Of a stretch of 34,137 nt of DNA, positions 31,749 to 34,137 are shown in pieces. The position numbers and the translations under genes are program-made. The notes beneath the pieces were generated by a model. The model saw only the letters and a list, made by a program, of their open reading frames with translations. It made no database searches and was not told the origin of the DNA. The stretch comes from JAHDCJ01 sp039028895 (GTDB lineage Bacteria; Bacteroidota; Bacteroidia; Chitinophagales; Saprospiraceae): contig JBCCHF010000054.1 of assembly GCA_039028895.1 (NCBI GenBank), forward strand, positions 1 to 34,137. Direction: 5' to 3'. Position 1 is the first letter of the stretch, and every line of letters begins with the position of its first letter.

Positions 31749-32993
31749 ATGGTATTGAGAATCGTAGCCATCCTACTTTTGATGGCCGTAAATCTCCAGG
31801 CATTCAGCCAGGACACCCTGAAGGTCATGTTTTATAATATCCTTCGTTTCCCGGAAACGGGAGCTGCGAACAGGGTTGACGAGTTCAGGACAATTTTCCA
31901 GTATGAAAAACCAGATGTCCTTTTAGTCTGCGAACTTAACAGCGAGGCGGGTGCTGACATGATACTCAATCAAGCACTAAATGTTTTTGGTACAACCCAC
32001 TATGACCGCGCAACTTTTGAAGCCAATAGCACAGGTGGGGATATTACTAACCTAGTATTTTATAATTCGGACAAGCTCGGACTGGTCAGAGAAAATAATC
32101 TGGCTACCAATCGTAGAGACATCGGCATTTACTTATTCTACCATAAGGATCCGATGTTAGCCGTTCACCAGGACACAGCTTACATTGACTTTTGGACTAC
32201 TCATCTTAAAGCAGGCAGCAGCTCAAGTGATCAGAATCAAAGGCGTACCACGGCGCTTCAATTTGTTCAGTTCGTCAATATTCTTACGCCTGAGCCCTAT
32301 CGATTATTCAGCGGTGATTTCAATATGCGATCTTCAAATGAAGAGGCCTGGGGTATTATCGCAGGCAATGCCAACCAGGACTTTCACGATCCAATAGATG
32401 AACTTGGCACCTGGCACAATAATATCAATTTCGCGGAATTACACACCCAAAGCCCAAGGACAACCTCTTTTGGTGAAGGTGCCAATGGAGGTATGGACGA
32501 CCGATTTGATTTTATCCTAATCTCTGACCAGATTGAAGCTGATAATGGAAGAGTACGTTACATTCCAGATACTTACCGAGCCTTAGGCAATGATGGAAAC
32601 CATTATAATACAGCTATCAATAACGGAATCAACTTAAGTGCGCCGGACAGTGTTATCCAGGCTATACATGATGCTTCAGATCACCTCCCTGTGGTACTTG
32701 ATCTCGAAATCATGCCTGGTGTTATTACCAATGTCCAGGAGATTAATGACAAGGCGGCATTCGAACTTTACCCAAACCCTGCCCTTGAACAGTTAGTGGT
32801 TGAAGGGCGATTTGAAAGCGATGTTCAATTAATCATTTCCAATTCGTTGGGTGAAATCGTTATGACCAAATTGGTAAGTGGCGGTTTTTCTTCACTACCT
32901 GTTAACATTGGTCATTTGAATCCGGGCAATTACTTTCTAACTCTTGATAATAACGAACAGCGGTCTACCAGGCGATTTGTCAAACTGGACTAA
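31749..32993 (+). CDS. Exported endonuclease/exonuclease/phosphatase-fold protein with T9SS sorting domain
   Basis: 414 residues. Signal peptide about 1-20 (ending AFSQ), then an EEP-fold domain (about 23-325) with YNILRFPE, CELNSEAGADM, DFWTTHLKAGSS, SGDFNMRS (Asp-Asn pair) and ASDHLPVV (catalytic Asp-His). The C-terminal 75 residues form a type IX secretion sorting domain: FELYPNPALEQLVVEG, LIISNSLGEIV, LNPGNYFLTL, RRFVKL. The product is therefore exported across both membranes and either released or attached to the surface. The fold covers nucleases and phosphodiesterases, so DNA or RNA scavenging is plausible but not shown. Its 3' end overlaps the convergent dehydrogenase gene by 14 bases. 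Confidence 0.88.
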   Translation: MVLRIVAILLLMAVNLQAFSQDTLKVMFYNILRFPETGAANRVDEFRTIFQYEKPDVLLVCELNSEAGADMILNQALNVFGTTHYDRATFEANSTGGDITNLVFYNSDKLGLVRENNLATNRRDIGIYLFYHKDPMLAVHQDTAYIDFWTTHLKAGSSSSDQNQRRTTALQFVQFVNILTPEPYRLFSGDFNMRSSNEEAWGIIAGNANQDFHDPIDELGTWHNNINFAELHTQSPRTTSFGEGANGGMDDRFDFILISDQIEADNGRVRYIPDTYRALGNDGNHYNTAINNGINLSAPDSVIQAIHDASDHLPVVLDLEIMPGVITNVQEINDKAAFELYPNPALEQLVVEGRFESDVQLIISNSLGEIVMTKLVSGGFSSLPVNIGHLNPGNYFLTLDNNEQRSTRRFVKLD

Positions 32994-34053
32994 GGTCTTC
33001 TGTTTTCCGTTTGCCGGAATGGATAATGTTTTCAGCCATCTCGTCGGCAATTTCCTGAGTAGACTTCCCGGTTAGCTCAGCTTCTTTGAACACATTCAAA
33101 AGGGTATCTTTCAGGCCATGAATGCGTTTTATTGATCTTTCCTGTTCATTCGAATCAAAAATATCTTCGGAAGCATATAGCATTCCTCCTGCATTGGCAA
33201 TATAATCGGGCGCATAAAGAATACCTTTTTCACCCAATCTCTCTCCATCTTTGAGTGTTGCAAGCTGGTTGTTTGCCAGACCTGCAATTGCACTAAATTT
33301 AAGCTGATCAATAGTGACTTCATTCAGAATAGCACCCATTGCACAAGGGGCAAAAACATCAGCATCCACGCTATAAATATCTTCTGGGGCTACAGGGATT
33401 GCGCCATACTTTTCAACCATGACATTCATGGCACTTTCTCGCACGTCACTAACTAACAATTCAGCGCCTTCCTTATGTAATAATTCACATAAATATGCGC
33501 CAGTTTTGCCGCATCCCTGGATCGCAATCTTGATGCCTTTAAGGTTATCCGTTTTAAATTGATGTTCTACCACAGCTTTAATGCTGACCAAGCCACCCAA
33601 AGAAGTAAACCATGAAGGATCATGTCGGTTTTTTGAAGGATCGATAAGCGCAAAGACGTAATCACAATGTTGATGCATAAATGAAGCATCTTCTTGAGTG
33701 GTACCAATGTCGATAGCGGTCCAATACTCGCCGCCCAGGTTTTGGACAAACCTGGTGAACGCCTTTAAGAGTTTTTGTTTTCCGGGAGCCGAAGGGTCTG
33801 CTATGATAACAGATTTCCCACCTCCAAGCGGCAATCCTCCCATAGCATTTTTGTGGCTCATACCTCTTGAAAGCCTTAAAACATCGGTTAAAGCTTGCTC
33901 GGTATTTTGATAGGGAAACATGCGACATCCGCCAGCCGCAGGACCAAGACTAGTGCTGTGAATAGCAATAATGGCCTTAAGACCGACAGACGGATCATTG
34001 CAAAATAGTACCTGTTCGTGGTTGTGAAACTCAATGTGATCGAAAACGGTCAT
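32980..34053 (-). CDS. Leucine/phenylalanine/valine-type amino acid dehydrogenase
   Basis: 357 residues of the Glu/Leu/Phe/Val dehydrogenase superfamily, in the Leu/Phe/Val size class. The N-terminal domain carries LGPAAGGCRMFPY and GLPLGGGKSVII with catalytic Lys80; the C-terminal Rossmann domain carries IAIQGCGKTGAYL, and VFAPCAMGAILNE and IANAGGM follow. It reversibly deaminates branched-chain or aromatic amino acids to 2-oxo acids with NAD, often feeding branched-chain fatty acid synthesis in Bacteroidota. Which amino acid is preferred cannot be told from sequence. It is convergent with the nuclease gene; the 84 bases upstream to the window edge are AT-rich, with no exact promoter match. 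Confidence 0.9.
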   Translation of the reverse strand: MTVFDHIEFHNHEQVLFCNDPSVGLKAIIAIHSTSLGPAAGGCRMFPYQNTEQALTDVLRLSRGMSHKNAMGGLPLGGGKSVIIADPSAPGKQKLLKAFTRFVQNLGGEYWTAIDIGTTQEDASFMHQHCDYVFALIDPSKNRHDPSWFTSLGGLVSIKAVVEHQFKTDNLKGIKIAIQGCGKTGAYLCELLHKEGAELLVSDVRESAMNVMVEKYGAIPVAPEDIYSVDADVFAPCAMGAILNEVTIDQLKFSAIAGLANNQLATLKDGERLGEKGILYAPDYIANAGGMLYASEDIFDSNEQERSIKRIHGLKDTLLNVFKEAELTGKSTQEIADEMAENIIHSGKRKTEDLSPV

Positions 34054-34137
34054 AAGCTTTTTTTGATGAAAATTTGGACAATATTCCCTAAAAATACATA
34101 ACTAAATTTCGATTATCCATATATTTAAATAGAAAAA

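Noticed and set aside
1..34137. CRISPR array, insertion sequence or rRNA genes
   Set aside because: No regularly spaced direct repeats, transposase or rRNA-like sequence was seen on either strand.

Overview
The window looks like a chromosomal segment of a Bacteroidota bacterium, most likely a marine or environmental Cytophagales-type organism. The evidence is several family-level markers seen together. These are a CarboxypepD_reg-type TonB-dependent receptor, a short AMP nucleosidase, a DUF4293 membrane protein, a C-terminal type IX secretion sorting domain, starts without Shine-Dalgarno sequences, and several promoter elements matching the Bacteroidota -7 consensus TAnnTTTG. Base composition is moderate and even, except for about the first 80 bases. 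Those are strongly GC-rich and break the start of an M16 peptidase gene, which suggests an assembly chimera at the contig end.

Layout. Left part (1-6700): a truncated M16 peptidase start, a TonB-dependent receptor with an AMP nucleosidase gene behind it, then small genes of uncertain role (a secreted YbjN/CesT-like protein, a possible Imm1-family protein, a secreted hypothetical) and a PPP-type metallophosphatase.

Centre (6700-20000), all on the minus strand: the core gene-expression cluster. In transcription order it runs tRNA-Thr(TGT), tRNA-Tyr(GTA), tRNA-Gly(TCC), tRNA-Thr(GGT), tuf, tRNA-Trp(CCA), secE, nusG, rplK, rplA, rplJ, rplL, rpoB, rpoC. It closes with a good Rho-independent terminator at 6712-6744. 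The order matches the classic E. coli thrU-tyrU-glyT-thrT-tufB / secE-nusG-rplKAJL-rpoBC arrangement. Hairpins lie in the leader before the first tRNA, after tuf, and between rplL and rpoB, where output could be adjusted. Just upstream lie hpf (ribosome hibernation, with its own strong terminator) and a XerC-type recombinase.

Right part (21700-34137): a DacB-type penicillin-binding protein with an SH3-domain membrane protein upstream, dprA, and a lipoprotein alkaline phosphatase. Next is a compact four-gene minus-strand cluster: a neutral-ceramidase-family hydrolase, a PLP fold-III enzyme, a transglutaminase-like protein and a covalent-FAD aldonolactone/alditol oxidase. None of the four has a signal peptide, so together they look like an intracellular catabolic or modification pathway of unknown substrate. 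The ceramidase-like protein carries Thr where the family nucleophile is Ser. This cluster is the best candidate for an undescribed system here. The window ends with a DUF4293 protein, a T9SS-exported endonuclease/exonuclease/phosphatase-fold nuclease and a leucine-type amino acid dehydrogenase.

I found no rRNA, CRISPR array, insertion sequence or prophage.
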